Notes: generated by a model from the letters alone, not told the origin. Shown: positions 17,622-26,951, counted from the stretch's first letter. The stretch is DNA of 64,000 nt from Streptomyces diastaticus subsp. diastaticus (GCF_011170125.1 NZ_BLLN01000003.1:2118501-2182500), one strand, 5' to 3'. Made by a program: numbers and translations.

Positions 17622-18855
17622 CGGTCGTCATTGCTCCTTTGCTCATGTCGTACGGAGGGCGCCGCCGCACGCGGGGACGGCGGAGGAGGAGAAGGGGAGG
17701 AAGGAGGAGACATTGCCCCGCGGCGAGGAGCCAGAACCATCCGGTGTCACCGAGGCCTTGCCCCAGGCCGTAGAGCTGTCCGCCGAGAACACCGCTCGCG
17801 CACGCACCGAGGCCGGCGGCCAGTCGTTGCTGGCCGAAGACCACGGCGTCGGAGCGAGGGCTGCGGCGCAGGGCCTCCAGGTCGTTCTTGAGGAACAGCA
17901 CGATGTCGCCGAGCGTGATGAGAGCGCCGCCTGCCAGCAGCGCCCAGGTGGTGCCGATGGCGAGCGTCGCAAGCCCGGCGGCGAGCCCGGCGAAGCCGAC
18001 CGCCAGAGCGAGGGGGTAGGGCATGCGTCGGATCAGGCCGGAGGCCGGCGGCTGCACCACGATGACGAGGACGAAGCAGAGCAGCAGGACCAGACTGTAG
18101 AACTGGCTGGAGGTGCGTTCCACCGCGTACACGGCCAGGTAGTGCTGGAAGTGGAAGTAGAGGTAGAAGGCAAGGGCGTTGGCGGCGAAGGGCAGGCCTG
18201 CGATCCCCGTGAGAAGTCCGCCTGTTCCGTGGACGGTGGGGCCGGTCTCCCCGGCCGCCTCGGTGGGCAGACGAGCATGGCCGACCGTGACCATGACGAA
18301 CAGCCCGGTGACGGAGAGGAAGAGCCAGCCGGGGGAGGAGAGGACGAAAGGACCGGCGATCAGCGGGCCGACGGCCATGCCGGCGTTGAGCGCGGCGTTG
18401 CCCGCCGACAGGAAAGCCGGGCGGCGTTCCTCGTCCACCCCGTTCACGAGGTAGGCCTTGTTGGCCGGAAGGTAGAGCGCCGCACCGCAGCAGGTGAGAA
18501 GGAGGGCGCCCATCGCGAGGGGCGGCCACCGCAGGGCGAGGAGCAGACCGATGAAGCCGGCTGTGCGGATCACCAGTGCCCAGACCATCGTGCGGCGCAG
18601 CCCGACGCGTTCGGCCATCGCTCCGCCGACCACCCCTCCCGAGAACTGCACCAGGGAGGCGACCGCGAGGATCACCCCGACCGTCCCCAGTCCCATGTCC
18701 AGTCGCTCGTGCAGGAAGACGGACATGAACGGAAGCACCATGAAACTTCCGAGAGGGATGAGGAAGGAGCTGAAGAGGAGGAAGCGCAGTGGTCCGCTCA
18801 GCGTGGCGAGTGTCTGTCGCAGGCCTGGTGGCCGGTGCGTCTGTTCGTCAGGCAC
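17590..18855 (-). CDS. MFS exporter of the kinase/ATP-grasp operon
   Basis: 421 residues from GTG 18855, which overlaps the stop of the ATP-grasp gene by 8 nt. About 12 hydrophobic segments; the loop between segments 2 and 3 carries AERVGLRRTMVWALVIRT, an MFS A-like motif. The short N-terminus and the absence of an ATPase fit a proton-driven drug or peptide exporter. In this operon it most likely exports the product and gives self-protection. The 3' end overlaps the methyltransferase start by 32 nt. Confidence 0.85.
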   Translation of the reverse strand: MPDEQTHRPPGLRQTLATLSGPLRFLLFSSFLIPLGSFMVLPFMSVFLHERLDMGLGTVGVILAVASLVQFSGGVVGGAMAERVGLRRTMVWALVIRTAGFIGLLLALRWPPLAMGALLLTCCGAALYLPANKAYLVNGVDEERRPAFLSAGNAALNAGMAVGPLIAGPFVLSSPGWLFLSVTGLFVMVTVGHARLPTEAAGETGPTVHGTGGLLTGIAGLPFAANALAFYLYFHFQHYLAVYAVERTSSQFYSLVLLLCFVLVIVVQPPASGLIRRMPYPLALAVGFAGLAAGLATLAIGTTWALLAGGALITLGDIVLFLKNDLEALRRSPRSDAVVFGQQRLAAGLGACASGVLGGQLYGLGQGLGDTGWFWLLAAGQCLLLPPLLLLRRPRVRRRPPYDMSKGAMTTDDTNRRVPGR

Positions 18856-20107
18856 CTGACACCTCGGGAGCGCCCCGGACGGCGCCGGGCGCTGCCTCGG
18901 TGACGACCCGGACGCCGTTCGCCGCCGCGACCGCGTGGTGCGTGGCGAGTTCGGCTGTCTCTCCCTCGGCGTAGACGATGCCCGCGTACCCCCTGCTGTC
19001 GTCCAGGTGCTCGATGAGGGTGCCCATCCGCTTCGTCGGGTACCAGGCGGGACGGCCGGGCAGCGTCGGTAGCCTGTCCAGGCCCGCCACCCCGGTGAGG
19101 ATTCCTGGAGCGGCCGGATAGCCGAGAACGAAGGCCACGGCTGGCCCGCCTGGGAGTTCGGCGTCGATGAGGCCGGGACGCCGGCCCAGAGCCGTCTCCA
19201 GCACCGCTTCGTAGACGTTGGTTCCGAGGGCCGTGCACATGCCCTCACCAACGAGCGCTCCGCCGATCCTCGGGTTGATCTCGATCACCTCCGGACCGTC
19301 CGAGGTCAACGCGAACTCGGTGTGCGAGAACCGGTCGGTGTACCCCACGGCCCGGAGGACCTGCACTATCCACCGTTCCAGTTCCTCCTGGCGCCGCGAC
19401 GGGAAGCGCACCGGGAATGACGTGATCTCCTCCCGGAAGTACGGTTCCGCGGACATGACTCGACTGGAGACGCCGAGCAGCCGAGTGTGTCCTTCCCACG
19501 TCAGTGTCTCGGCGCTGTAGACCGGCCCGGTGAAGAACGGTTCGGCGAAGAGCTGCCCCATGAGGCTGCGCCCGGTGGCCTCGTGCAGTGCCGTCGTCAA
19601 CTCGGCCTCGTCCCGTACGAGCCAGACGTTCTGGCTGCCGGTCCCGGCCGTGTCCTTGAGGACCGCCAGCAGGCCGACCTCCTTGAGGACGAGCTGGGCG
19701 GCGTCCGGTGCTCCCAGGAAGCCCTCCAGAGCCCGGCCTCGGGACAGCCCGGCTTTCTGGAGGCGGTTGCGGACGGAGGGCTTGTCCCGGGTGAGGCGAA
19801 GTACCGAGGGGTCGAGTCCGGGCAGGCGGAAACGTGCGGCGAGTTCCGAGCCGACCAGCATCCAGGTGGCCGTGGAGCTGACCAGACCTCTCAGATCCGG
19901 CACGGCCCTCATGACCTCGGCCACCCGGTCCACGTCGAAGGTGTCGGCCTCGACCACGTCGAGCGCCCCCGGAGGGAGTCGGTCGAGTTCGTAGGCGTAG
20001 TAGGAGGGGTCCCGCGTCACCAGGACGAGACGCTCGTCCAGCAGATCGGCCGCGCTGACCAGGCGTCCGAGGCCGAAGGTGAGCAGTTCCAGGCAGACGA
20101 TGCTCAT
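18848..20107 (-). CDS. ATP-grasp carboxylate-amine ligase
   Basis: 419 residues from ATG 20107, which overlaps the stop of the PLP enzyme gene (ATGA). ATP-grasp features: VLKDTAGTGSQNVWLV (about 145-160, the ATP-binding Lys/Gly loop), MGQLFAEPFFTG, and metal ligands in EVIEINPRIGGALVGEG (about 284-300). This layout matches L-amino acid ligases of the BacD/DabC type, which join an amino acid carboxylate to an amine through an acyl phosphate. Between a PLP-dependent amino acid-forming enzyme and an exporter, it most likely makes a dipeptide or amide. Substrates cannot be deduced. Confidence 0.85.
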   Translation of the reverse strand: MSIVCLELLTFGLGRLVSAADLLDERLVLVTRDPSYYAYELDRLPPGALDVVEADTFDVDRVAEVMRAVPDLRGLVSSTATWMLVGSELAARFRLPGLDPSVLRLTRDKPSVRNRLQKAGLSRGRALEGFLGAPDAAQLVLKEVGLLAVLKDTAGTGSQNVWLVRDEAELTTALHEATGRSLMGQLFAEPFFTGPVYSAETLTWEGHTRLLGVSSRVMSAEPYFREEITSFPVRFPSRRQEELERWIVQVLRAVGYTDRFSHTEFALTSDGPEVIEINPRIGGALVGEGMCTALGTNVYEAVLETALGRRPGLIDAELPGGPAVAFVLGYPAAPGILTGVAGLDRLPTLPGRPAWYPTKRMGTLIEHLDDSRGYAGIVYAEGETAELATHHAVAAANGVRVVTEAAPGAVRGAPEVSGA

Positions 20108-21126
20108 GCCGCCTCCGTCCGGTGCGCAGCACTGGCCTGCGAACGGTTCCAGGCCATGACCGACCAGGGCATGGTCATGGCCGCGGGCGTCGCGACCTCG
20201 GCCGGCTTGAGGGAGGCGATGTCGAGTGCCTCGGCGTGCCGGGCGTAGACGCGTTCCACGTACCGGTGGCCGGTGTCCGCGCCGATGACCACGTGGACGC
20301 GGTCGGGCCGATGGCGGCTCTCGTGTGTGGCCGCGAGGTAGCTCGCCCCGGTGGACAGCCCGGCGAAGACCGCGTGCTCCTTCAGCAGGGCGACGGCGCC
20401 GGACATGGCGTGGGTGAAGTTCATCCAGTGCACGGTGTCGTAGAGGTGATGCCGGACGTTGTCGAACGGGATGGCGGAGCCGATGCCCGCGATGATGGCT
20501 TCCGGGTCGTGGTGGTCCTGGCTGCCGAAGGTGACGCTGCCGAAGGGTTGGACGCCCACCACCCGGACTCGCGAGTCCTGGGTGCGGAGCCGCTCGGCCA
20601 GCCCGCCGGTCGACGCGCCCGAGCCGACGCCGCCGACGAGGGTGAGCGGGCGCCCCGGAAGTTCTTCCGCTATGCGGTCGGCGACCTCCTGGTATCCGAG
20701 GTAGTGGATGGCGTCGTGGTACTGGCGCATCCAATGGCGGTCGGGGTGGCGGTCCAGGATCTCCTTCACCCGTCGTACGCGCAGTTCCTGGTCGAGCTTG
20801 AGATCGCTGGAAGGGCGTACCTGCTCCACCTCCGCGCCGAGTACCTCCAGTTGAGCCAAAGTCGTCGCGTCGACCGTGGTGGAGGCCACGATGCGACACC
20901 GCATCCCGTAGCGGTGGCAGGCGAGGGCCAGCGCGTAGGCGTAGATGCCGCTGGAGCTGTCCATCAGGGTCTGTCCGGGCCGGACCACACCCTCGTCCAG
21001 CAGGTGACGCACGGCTCCCAGGGCGGAGTAGATCTTCATCGACTCGAATCGGAGCAGTACGAGTCCGTGGTCGAGGCGCACCAGGTCCGGCGCCTTCAGG
21101 GCGTCGGCGACATGGGGGTGGATCAC
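20104..21126 (-). CDS. PLP-dependent cysteine synthase-like enzyme
   Basis: 340 residues from GTG 21126, chosen because AAGGAGG lies 6 nt upstream and the GTGA overlaps the kinase stop. Fold type II features: candidate Schiff-base Lys31 in FESMKIYSALGAV, SSSGIYAYALALAC in place of the usual SSGN substrate loop, and phosphate-binding VGGVGSGASTGG (about 175-186). The family includes cysteine synthase, SbnA and cystathionine beta-synthase, which replace a beta-leaving group on serine or threonine derivatives. Next to a threonine-kinase-like enzyme, O-phosphothreonine (or phosphoserine) is the natural candidate substrate. That is inference. Confidence 0.85.
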   Translation of the reverse strand: MIHPHVADALKAPDLVRLDHGLVLLRFESMKIYSALGAVRHLLDEGVVRPGQTLMDSSSGIYAYALALACHRYGMRCRIVASTTVDATTLAQLEVLGAEVEQVRPSSDLKLDQELRVRRVKEILDRHPDRHWMRQYHDAIHYLGYQEVADRIAEELPGRPLTLVGGVGSGASTGGLAERLRTQDSRVRVVGVQPFGSVTFGSQDHHDPEAIIAGIGSAIPFDNVRHHLYDTVHWMNFTHAMSGAVALLKEHAVFAGLSTGASYLAATHESRHRPDRVHVVIGADTGHRYVERVYARHAEALDIASLKPAEVATPAAMTMPWSVMAWNRSQASAAHRTEAA

Positions 21127-21456
21127 CTGAATCCTCCTTGGGCGAAAGAGCACTGATGGCCCAGCGACGCGAAGAACGCCGTCAGGTCCGAGCGGGTGCG
21201 GCCGGAGAAGGGGCGGCAGAAGAGGTATCCGACCAGGCAGCCGGTGTGGGCGACGAAGACGCCGTCGGCTCCGAAACGTCCCTGGTGAGCGAGGACCGTT
21301 TCGAAGGTCTCTTTGGGCAGTACCTCTTGGGAGAGCGCCGCGCTCTGCGTCGAGGCGCGGGCGACGGCCACGGGGTCGCGAGCGGAGAAGCCGTCGAGCA
21401 GACCGGTGAGAGCCTGTCCGTACGCGTCCGGCCTTCGGCGGTAGAACTGCTGCAAT

Positions 21457-22341
21457 GAGCCCTTTCCAACCTGACGATGTGGGCCGGTGGTTGGCGGGTT
21501 ATGCGAAGCGGTGAAGCTCCTGGTAGACGGGTTCACGACCAAGATCACCCGTGCCGACCAGGAGCTTCGCGTGCTTGTCTACCCATCGGCGATCGACCTG
21601 TCCAGTGACCATCTGCGCCACCTCGCCGGACGCCTGGCTGCGCGCCGTCGTGAGATCGGCACCCGGTGGCGGCGCATCACGCCGGGCCGCCAGGCCCTTC
21701 TGGTTCTGGCGCATCTGCGCTGCGGTGACACCTACGCCCAGCTTGCCGCCGGGTTCGGCATCGGGGTCGCAACGGTTTACCGCTATGTCCGCGAGGCGAT
21801 AGAAGTCCTGGCCACGCTCGCTCCCAGCCTGGCCCAGGTCATGCGGACCGCGAGCCGCCTGGCCTTTGTGATCCTCGACGGCACCCTGCTGCCGATCGAC
21901 CGAATCGCCGCCGACACCCGGTACTACTCCGGCAAACACAAACGTCACGGCATGAACGTCCAGGTTCTCACCGACCCGTTCGGCCGCCTGCTGTGGGCTT
22001 CGCCCGCGCTGCCCGGCTCCACCCACGACCTGACTGCGGCCCGCACTCACGGGATCATCGAAGCTCTCGCCGCTGCCGAACTCAAGTGCTGGGCGGACAA
22101 GGCATACCAAGGTGCCGGCTGCCCGGTCCGGGTGCCCTTCCGTGGCCGTCGCCTCAAGCGGTGGCAGCGCCGGCACAACAGCACGCACGCCAAGATCCGC
22201 TGCCTCGGCGAGCAGGCCATGGCCACCCTGAAGGGCTGGCGACTGCTACGGAAGCTCCGCTGCAGCACGAACCGGATCACCGACGTGGTGAAGGCCGTTC
22301 TCGTCCTGCACCACGCGACAGCGTGAGGTGGGAAAACCCTC
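21457..22341 (+). mobile_element. ISL2-like element, copy 2 (inside the GHMP kinase gene)
   Basis: 885 bp, flanked by AAT on both sides (21454-21456 and 22342-22344). The ends are less well matched than in the other copies (12 of 16 terminal bases pair: GAGCCCTTTCCAACCT versus GAGGGTTTTCCCACCT). The transposase reads rightward, opposite to the interrupted gene. Confidence 0.85.
21571..22326 (+). CDS. ISL2-like transposase (copy 2), apparently intact
   Basis: 251 residues from GTG 21571, with AGGAG about 6 nt upstream; longer in-frame starts exist within the IS. The helix-turn-helix and DDE residues are all present: VILDGTLLPIDR, CWADKAYQG, LGEQAMATLKGWR. It is clearly related to copies 1 and 3, and closer to copy 3 in the C-terminal part. 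Confidence 0.9.
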   Translation: MLVYPSAIDLSSDHLRHLAGRLAARRREIGTRWRRITPGRQALLVLAHLRCGDTYAQLAAGFGIGVATVYRYVREAIEVLATLAPSLAQVMRTASRLAFVILDGTLLPIDRIAADTRYYSGKHKRHGMNVQVLTDPFGRLLWASPALPGSTHDLTAARTHGIIEALAAAELKCWADKAYQGAGCPVRVPFRGRRLKRWQRRHNSTHAKIRCLGEQAMATLKGWRLLRKLRCSTNRITDVVKAVLVLHHATA

Positions 22342-22916
22342 AATGTCCTCGTGACCGCTTCGGTGTCCACCACGCCCGGCTCAGTGATGTACGCGGTGTG
22401 GAAACGCAGTGCGGTGCCCAGGCGCCGCACTATCCGGTGCCGGTTGCTCAGGTGGAGGGCGAACTCGTCGAGGAAGACGCTGTCGGCACGCTCGATCGAC
22501 GAGAGGACGCGTAGCACCGTGTCCAGGTCGTAGGGGATGCCGAGGTAGGTGTGGAGGCAGCGCAGCGTGGCCACGATGTCAGCGGTCGAACTTGCCATCC
22601 CCACACCGACACGGAGCTCGGACTGATGGCTCCAGGTCCCCGACGGCGGCGCCAGGCCGTGGTGGTCCAGGAACAGGCGAGCGGCCTCGGCCGCCTTCGG
22701 GCGGAGCCCGGCCCTCTTCTGCGGGGCGGCGCCCGGGGTGAAGCCCACTCGGGCGGTCAGACCGTGTACCGGAAAAGAGACCAGGGCGATGTCGGAGTCG
22801 TCGCCGGAAGGCAGGGGGCCTTGGTACAGCTCGCCCAGGGTCCCATGGCACGCTCCCCAGACCGTCGGCGAGCGCGGAGCGTGGTTCTCAAGGACCTCCG
22901 GTAAGGAGTTCAGCAC

Positions 22917-23527
22917 CGTCGGCCCCCCTCTGGCCGACGGGCCACGGCGGGGTCTTCGGTCGGGGAGAAGTGGCGGAAAAGGGACACGGGCTCGCTCTCC
23001 TTCCGACGCCGTGCACCAGACACGGGCGAGGAGGAGGACAGGTCGCGGCGCGCTCGCCGCGAAGGCGCCGTGACCGTCGACCCGGTCCTCGAGGTCGCAG
23101 TGGTCGGACCCGCCAGACAACTTCGGGCGGGTGCGGCCGGCAGGTGACCGGGCTTGCGGGAAGTGCCACGGCGCCTCGGTCTGGCTGGAGGCCAGGTGCG
23201 TGGCGTCGGAGTTCGGGGGTTCTCGCACACCGTTGCGGGACAGCCCCGGATTTCCACCGGGTTCCCTCTTACGCCGTACCAGTGCGGTCACTTGGTACGG
23301 AGCGATTGCAGCGTCAGCGTAGACGCGGTGCCTCCGATGCGACAGGGGGCGGTTCAGCGGTGTCCTGATGTGAGTGGTGGGGGAGGGAGGAGCGGTACGG
23401 AAGTACACACGTGAGACAGCAGTGTTGATCTGTGGCCGGAAAACGACTGCGTCCGACTGGCCTGTCCCGTCACACTGGGCCCCACGACCTCACCGAGCGC
23501 TCGGTGACCGACCCTGGAGGCTTCGCC
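22917..23527. other. Divergent intergenic region between the kinase operon and the reductase-like gene
   Basis: About 610 bp. Short ORFs here have no recognisable motif and no good ribosome site. The region must hold the promoter for the minus-strand operon, and probably one for the + strand near 23400-23500. A small GCGTC/GACGC hairpin at 23311-23326 is the only symmetric feature noticed. Confidence 0.4.
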
Positions 23528-24505
23528 TTGTCGCCAGAAACGGCTTCCCAGGACGAGACGGAGAGAGGCTCCGGTAAGAACCGGGGCCGTGTGGGAGGGC
23601 GCGTCACCCTTCGCGGTGATCTTCGCCTCGCCGTGCCGGACGCCGCCGCCGCGGTCGGGGTCACCGCCGCCGTCTTCGTCTTCCTGTACGTCCGGATGGA
23701 GTCCGGTACCTCCGCGACAGTCGCGGTCATGCCCTTCATGGACGACGCCCGCACGTACTGGATCTACCTGCTCAGTCAGGCGTTCGGCTGGTCCGCCCTG
23801 TTGTGGGCGTGGGGGACGGTGATGATCGGTCTGCTGGTCTCCGGTACCAGGCCTGAAGCGCTGCGCGTCTCGCCGCAGACCCTGGAGCGCTGGCACCGCA
23901 CGACCAGCCTCACCACGATGGCGCTGATGCTGGCGCACGCCCTCATGTTCGCCGCGGAACTGGTCCGGTACGAGGCGCAGCTCGGCTGGGCCGAACGACT
24001 GTGGGCAGCCTTCGCTGACTCCTTCGTCCCCGGCTGGTACGACTCGGGAACAGGCCAGATCGCCATCCCCATCGGGCAGGCCGCTCTCTACCTGGCCGTG
24101 CCGCTGGGGCTGCTCTTCTACGTGCGCCACCGCATCGGAGCGAGGACCTGGCGGGTTTTGCACCGCTTCGTGATCGTCGTCTACGTGCTCAGCGTCTGGC
24201 ACACGCTGCTGTACGGCACCAACGTCTGGTACGGCGAGTGGCCACGCACCGTGCTCTGGCTGCTCCAGATTCCTGTCGCCGTCCTGCTGCTGGCGAGGCT
24301 GGTCGGGCCGGCGCGACGGAGTGAACGGCTGGGCAAACCGGAGTCGGTCCGCCGGCTTTCGGGGTGGACCTTGCGAGCCGCGGGCCGCGTCGTCGTGGCA
24401 GGTGTAGCGGTGGCTCTGCTCGTCGTGGCGCTCTCGGGACGGGACGGGGGGCGCGAGCGGCCAGTGGAGCCGCCCTCCACCAGTCCGCATCCGCACCACA
24501 GCTGA
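23528..24505 (+). CDS. Ferric reductase-like haem membrane protein
   Basis: 325 residues from TTG 23528, preferred because GGAGG lies 7 nt upstream; a GTG at 23432 gives a 357-residue form. Six or seven hydrophobic segments; conserved histidines sit in WHRTTSLTTMALMLAHALMF (about 118-137) and in LHRFVIVVYVLSVWHTLLYG. Paired histidines on two helices are the haem-ligand pattern of the ferric reductase transmembrane domain. No FAD/NAD domain is attached, so electrons must come from a partner. It stands at the head of a metal-related group; reduction of Fe(III) or Cu(II) is the inferred role. Confidence 0.75.
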   Translation: MSPETASQDETERGSGKNRGRVGGRVTLRGDLRLAVPDAAAAVGVTAAVFVFLYVRMESGTSATVAVMPFMDDARTYWIYLLSQAFGWSALLWAWGTVMIGLLVSGTRPEALRVSPQTLERWHRTTSLTTMALMLAHALMFAAELVRYEAQLGWAERLWAAFADSFVPGWYDSGTGQIAIPIGQAALYLAVPLGLLFYVRHRIGARTWRVLHRFVIVVYVLSVWHTLLYGTNVWYGEWPRTVLWLLQIPVAVLLLARLVGPARRSERLGKPESVRRLSGWTLRAAGRVVVAGVAVALLVVALSGRDGGRERPVEPPSTSPHPHHS

Positions 24506-24669
24506 CGGTCCCGGAGGTGGACGACGACCGCCGTCGTGCCGGCGGTCGTACGGTTCAGTCCCTGCTCCGGTTCCCAGGTGTGCGGCTCGCGACAACCTTG
24601 AGGACAAAGCGGCATATGACGGGTTCGCATCGATGCGGAACGAGCCCTTCCCCGTCACCATGGCGGACT

Positions 24670-25365
24670 GTGAGCCACACCGAGAGCCTCGTGCGTGCCG
24701 TGCGGGCCCTCCTTTTCGCGCTGGTGTGCGTGAGCCTCGCGGGGAGCGGCCACGCGCTCTCCTCCGCGCATGCGGTCTCCCCGGAGGTGCTGGTCGCGGC
24801 GTTCTGGTCGATCGTCGTGGCCGCGTGGTTCGCCGCCGGACGGGCCCGCGGACCCCTCGCCATCTGCGCGGGGACGCTCGGCACCCAACTTCTGCTGCAC
24901 GCGGCTTTCAGCTGGGCCCACACCGTTCCTGAACCGGGCTCGTCCTCTCACGCGTACCCAGGTGCGCACATGGGAGGGGCCGGGATGCCGGACGCGGCGA
25001 ACCCCTTCGCCTGAAACACGCTGGCGACCGGTGACACTTCTTCCATGACGGCCGCCCACCTTCTCGCGGCCCTGGGCTGCGCCTGGTGGCTGTCCCACGG
25101 AGAGCGGGCGCTGACGCAGCTGGCCCACGTGGCGAGCGCGGAGTTCGTCCGGACCTTCCGCATGCCGCTTCCGGGGCCCTTGGTGGTTGTCCGGCCGCGT
25201 AGCTTCCCGGCTCCCCGGTCCGCTCCCGCAGCCGGTCACCTCGTACTCGGGCACGTGGTCACGCGGCGCGGTCCACCGGTCGGCTCCCGCCGCCCCGCAG
25301 ACGCTTTCGACCGCGTTCCGGAGGCCGACCTCGCACCGACCCCGCCGCGTCTCGTCCATCCCTGA
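24670..25365 (+). pseudogene. Membrane protein gene broken by an in-frame TGA (paralogue of 15325-16095)
   Basis: From GTG 24670 the frame reads three hydrophobic segments (LLFALVCVSLAGSGHALSS onward) to a TGA at 25012-25014. The same frame then continues with ASVAEF-type sequence including MTAAHLLAALGCAWWLSHGE to 25365. Both halves match the intact protein at 15325: HLLAALG...SHGERA against HLVAALL...AQGERA, and a shared VTRGPP motif near the end. One stop codon therefore separates what was a protein of about 230 residues. The downstream half could restart at ATG 25045 but would lack the first membrane segments. Confidence 0.75.
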
Positions 25366-25425
25366 CCCAGGGGGGCCGGGCGAACCGGCTCCACCCCGGC
25401 ACCCGCCACCGCGCGGGCAGCCAGT

Positions 25426-26946
25426 GTGCTCCCACACCGGCGTGCCGCCCCCCCCCAGGGATACGACATCACTGACACCACCGGCGTCCCGGACGCCCGC
25501 CCCGCCCCACCGAAAGCCGTGGCCGAGCACGTAGCGCAGAAACCCCCGGGGACGAGTGCCTGGTCCGCGATGCGGCCCCTGGTACTGCGCCTGCACTTCT
25601 TCGCCGGCCTGCTGGTAGCTCCGTTCCTCCTGGTCACAGCCTTGAGCGGAATGCTCTACGCGCTGTCGATCCCAGGTGAGAAGCTCGTCTACCGGCACGA
25701 GTTGAGCGTCTCCGCACCCGAGAACGGCACGCGTCTGCCGTTGGAACAGCAGGTGGAGGCAGCGCGGGCAGCGCACCCTGAGCTCGAGGTCACGTCGGTC
25801 TGGGCTCCCGCCGAGGCCGAGGACACCACCCGGGTGCTCTTCGCGGACCCGTCGCTGGGGGCTTCCAAGTCCCAGGCGGTCTTCGTCGACCCCTACACCG
25901 CGGAGGTCCGCGGGGAACTGGTCCAGTACGGCAGCTCCGGCGCGCTCCCGCTGCGCACCTGGATATCCGAGTTCCACCGCCACCTGCACCTGGGCGAACC
26001 CGGGCGGATCTACAGCGAACTGGCCGCGAGCTGGCTCTGGGTGGTCGTCCTCGGAGGCGTCATGCTCTGGATCGGGCGCCGGCGCGGCAGGCCGGGCGCA
26101 CGCGGTTTCCTCCTGCCGCGCCGAGGAATGGACAAGGGCCGTTCCCGCACCTTGAACCGGCACGCTGTCCTCGGTGTCTGGGCCGCGGTGGGGCTGATCA
26201 TGATCTCTGCCACGGGGCTGACCTGGTCCACGTACGCCGGTGCCCGGATCGGCGCGGTGCAGGACGGCCTGGGCAGCGCGACGCCTGTGCTCGGTGCCGA
26301 GTTCACCCCGGGGGAGGAGGGCGCTGCCCACGACGAGCACGCGGGACACGAAGGTCACGGCGGCCAGCACACGGGCGGATCCGAGGCTAGCGGCCCGGAC
26401 GTCGGCCTGGACGCCGCCGTGGCGGCCGCGGCGGCCCGTGGGGTGGACGCCGGCGTCGTCGTCACGATGCCCACGGATGGCCAGGGGTACAAGGTCGCTG
26501 AGTCCGACAAGCAGGTCCCCGTGCATCTGGATGCCGTCTCCGTGGACCCGCGGAACGGCGAGATCCTGTCCGAGCTGCGTTTCGCCGACTACCCCCTGCC
26601 GGCCAAGCTGACCCGGTTCGGCATCGACGCGCACATGGGGTACCTGTTCGGCCTGCCGAATCAGCTCGCCCTGGCGGCGCTGGTGGGAGTGCTGCTGCTC
26701 CTCATCGTGTGGGGCTATCGCATGTGGTGGCTCCGGCGTCCGGCAGGGCGCACGGTGGGCAAACCGATGCCCAGGGGCGGGCTCCGCGCTCTGCCTGTCG
26801 GTCTGCTCGTCCCGCTGATTGCCGTGGTGGCCTTCGTCGGGTGGTTCCTCCCGCTGCTCGGCATCAGCCTGCTGGTCTTCCTGGCGATCGATGTGCTGCT
26901 CGGGCTCCGGGCGCGACGGTCTCCGGAAGGTCGGCCGGTGAGCTGA
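25426..26946 (+). CDS. PepSY-domain membrane protein (metal/haem-reductase associated)
   Basis: 506 residues from GTG 25426; a start at ATG 25570 would remove 48 poorly conserved residues, including those coded by a nine-C run. The RPLVLRLHFFAGLLVAPFLL segment is the classic start of PepSY-associated membrane proteins. Two PepSY-like extracytoplasmic regions follow (about 85-185 and 320-390), separated by two membrane helices. A His/Gly-rich loop (HDEHAGHEGHGGQHTGG, about 305-321) could bind metal. Two final membrane helices close the protein. Its genomic company (CopA, PCu(A)C) suggests copper handling or reduction; this is inference. A strong hairpin follows. Confidence 0.85.
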   Translation: MLPHRRAAPPQGYDITDTTGVPDARPAPPKAVAEHVAQKPPGTSAWSAMRPLVLRLHFFAGLLVAPFLLVTALSGMLYALSIPGEKLVYRHELSVSAPENGTRLPLEQQVEAARAAHPELEVTSVWAPAEAEDTTRVLFADPSLGASKSQAVFVDPYTAEVRGELVQYGSSGALPLRTWISEFHRHLHLGEPGRIYSELAASWLWVVVLGGVMLWIGRRRGRPGARGFLLPRRGMDKGRSRTLNRHAVLGVWAAVGLIMISATGLTWSTYAGARIGAVQDGLGSATPVLGAEFTPGEEGAAHDEHAGHEGHGGQHTGGSEASGPDVGLDAAVAAAAARGVDAGVVVTMPTDGQGYKVAESDKQVPVHLDAVSVDPRNGEILSELRFADYPLPAKLTRFGIDAHMGYLFGLPNQLALAALVGVLLLLIVWGYRMWWLRRPAGRTVGKPMPRGGLRALPVGLLVPLIAVVAFVGWFLPLLGISLLVFLAIDVLLGLRARRSPEGRPVS

Positions 26947-26951
26947 CCGTT

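Larger units (their letters stand above)
21123..22916 (-). pseudogene. PduX-like GHMP kinase (threonine kinase type), split by ISL2-like copy 2
   Basis: The N-terminal part runs from GTG 22916 (GAGGGGGG about 6 nt upstream) to 22345 and the C-terminal part from 21456 to 21123, with the IS and one AAT duplication between. Removing the IS and one duplication restores an unbroken frame reading AVTRTLQQFYRRR, about 300 residues in all. Family signs: WGACHGTLGELYQGPL (about 20-35), as in PduX kinases, and the GHMP ATP loop VGVGMASSTADI (about 103-114). PduX phosphorylates L-threonine. The second half keeps a CLVGYLFCRPF strand. A TTA codon is the fifth codon. First gene of the operon, so the insertion probably disables or uncouples the pathway. 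Confidence 0.8.

Noticed and set aside
23311..23326. GCGTC/GACGC hairpin as an operator in the divergent region
   Set aside because: Five-base stems are expected by chance in GC-rich DNA and the position gives no extra support.
25448..25456. Nine-C run near the start of the PepSY gene as a phase-variable switch
   Set aside because: The ATG at 25570 downstream of the run may be the true start, so slippage might have no effect; evidence too thin.
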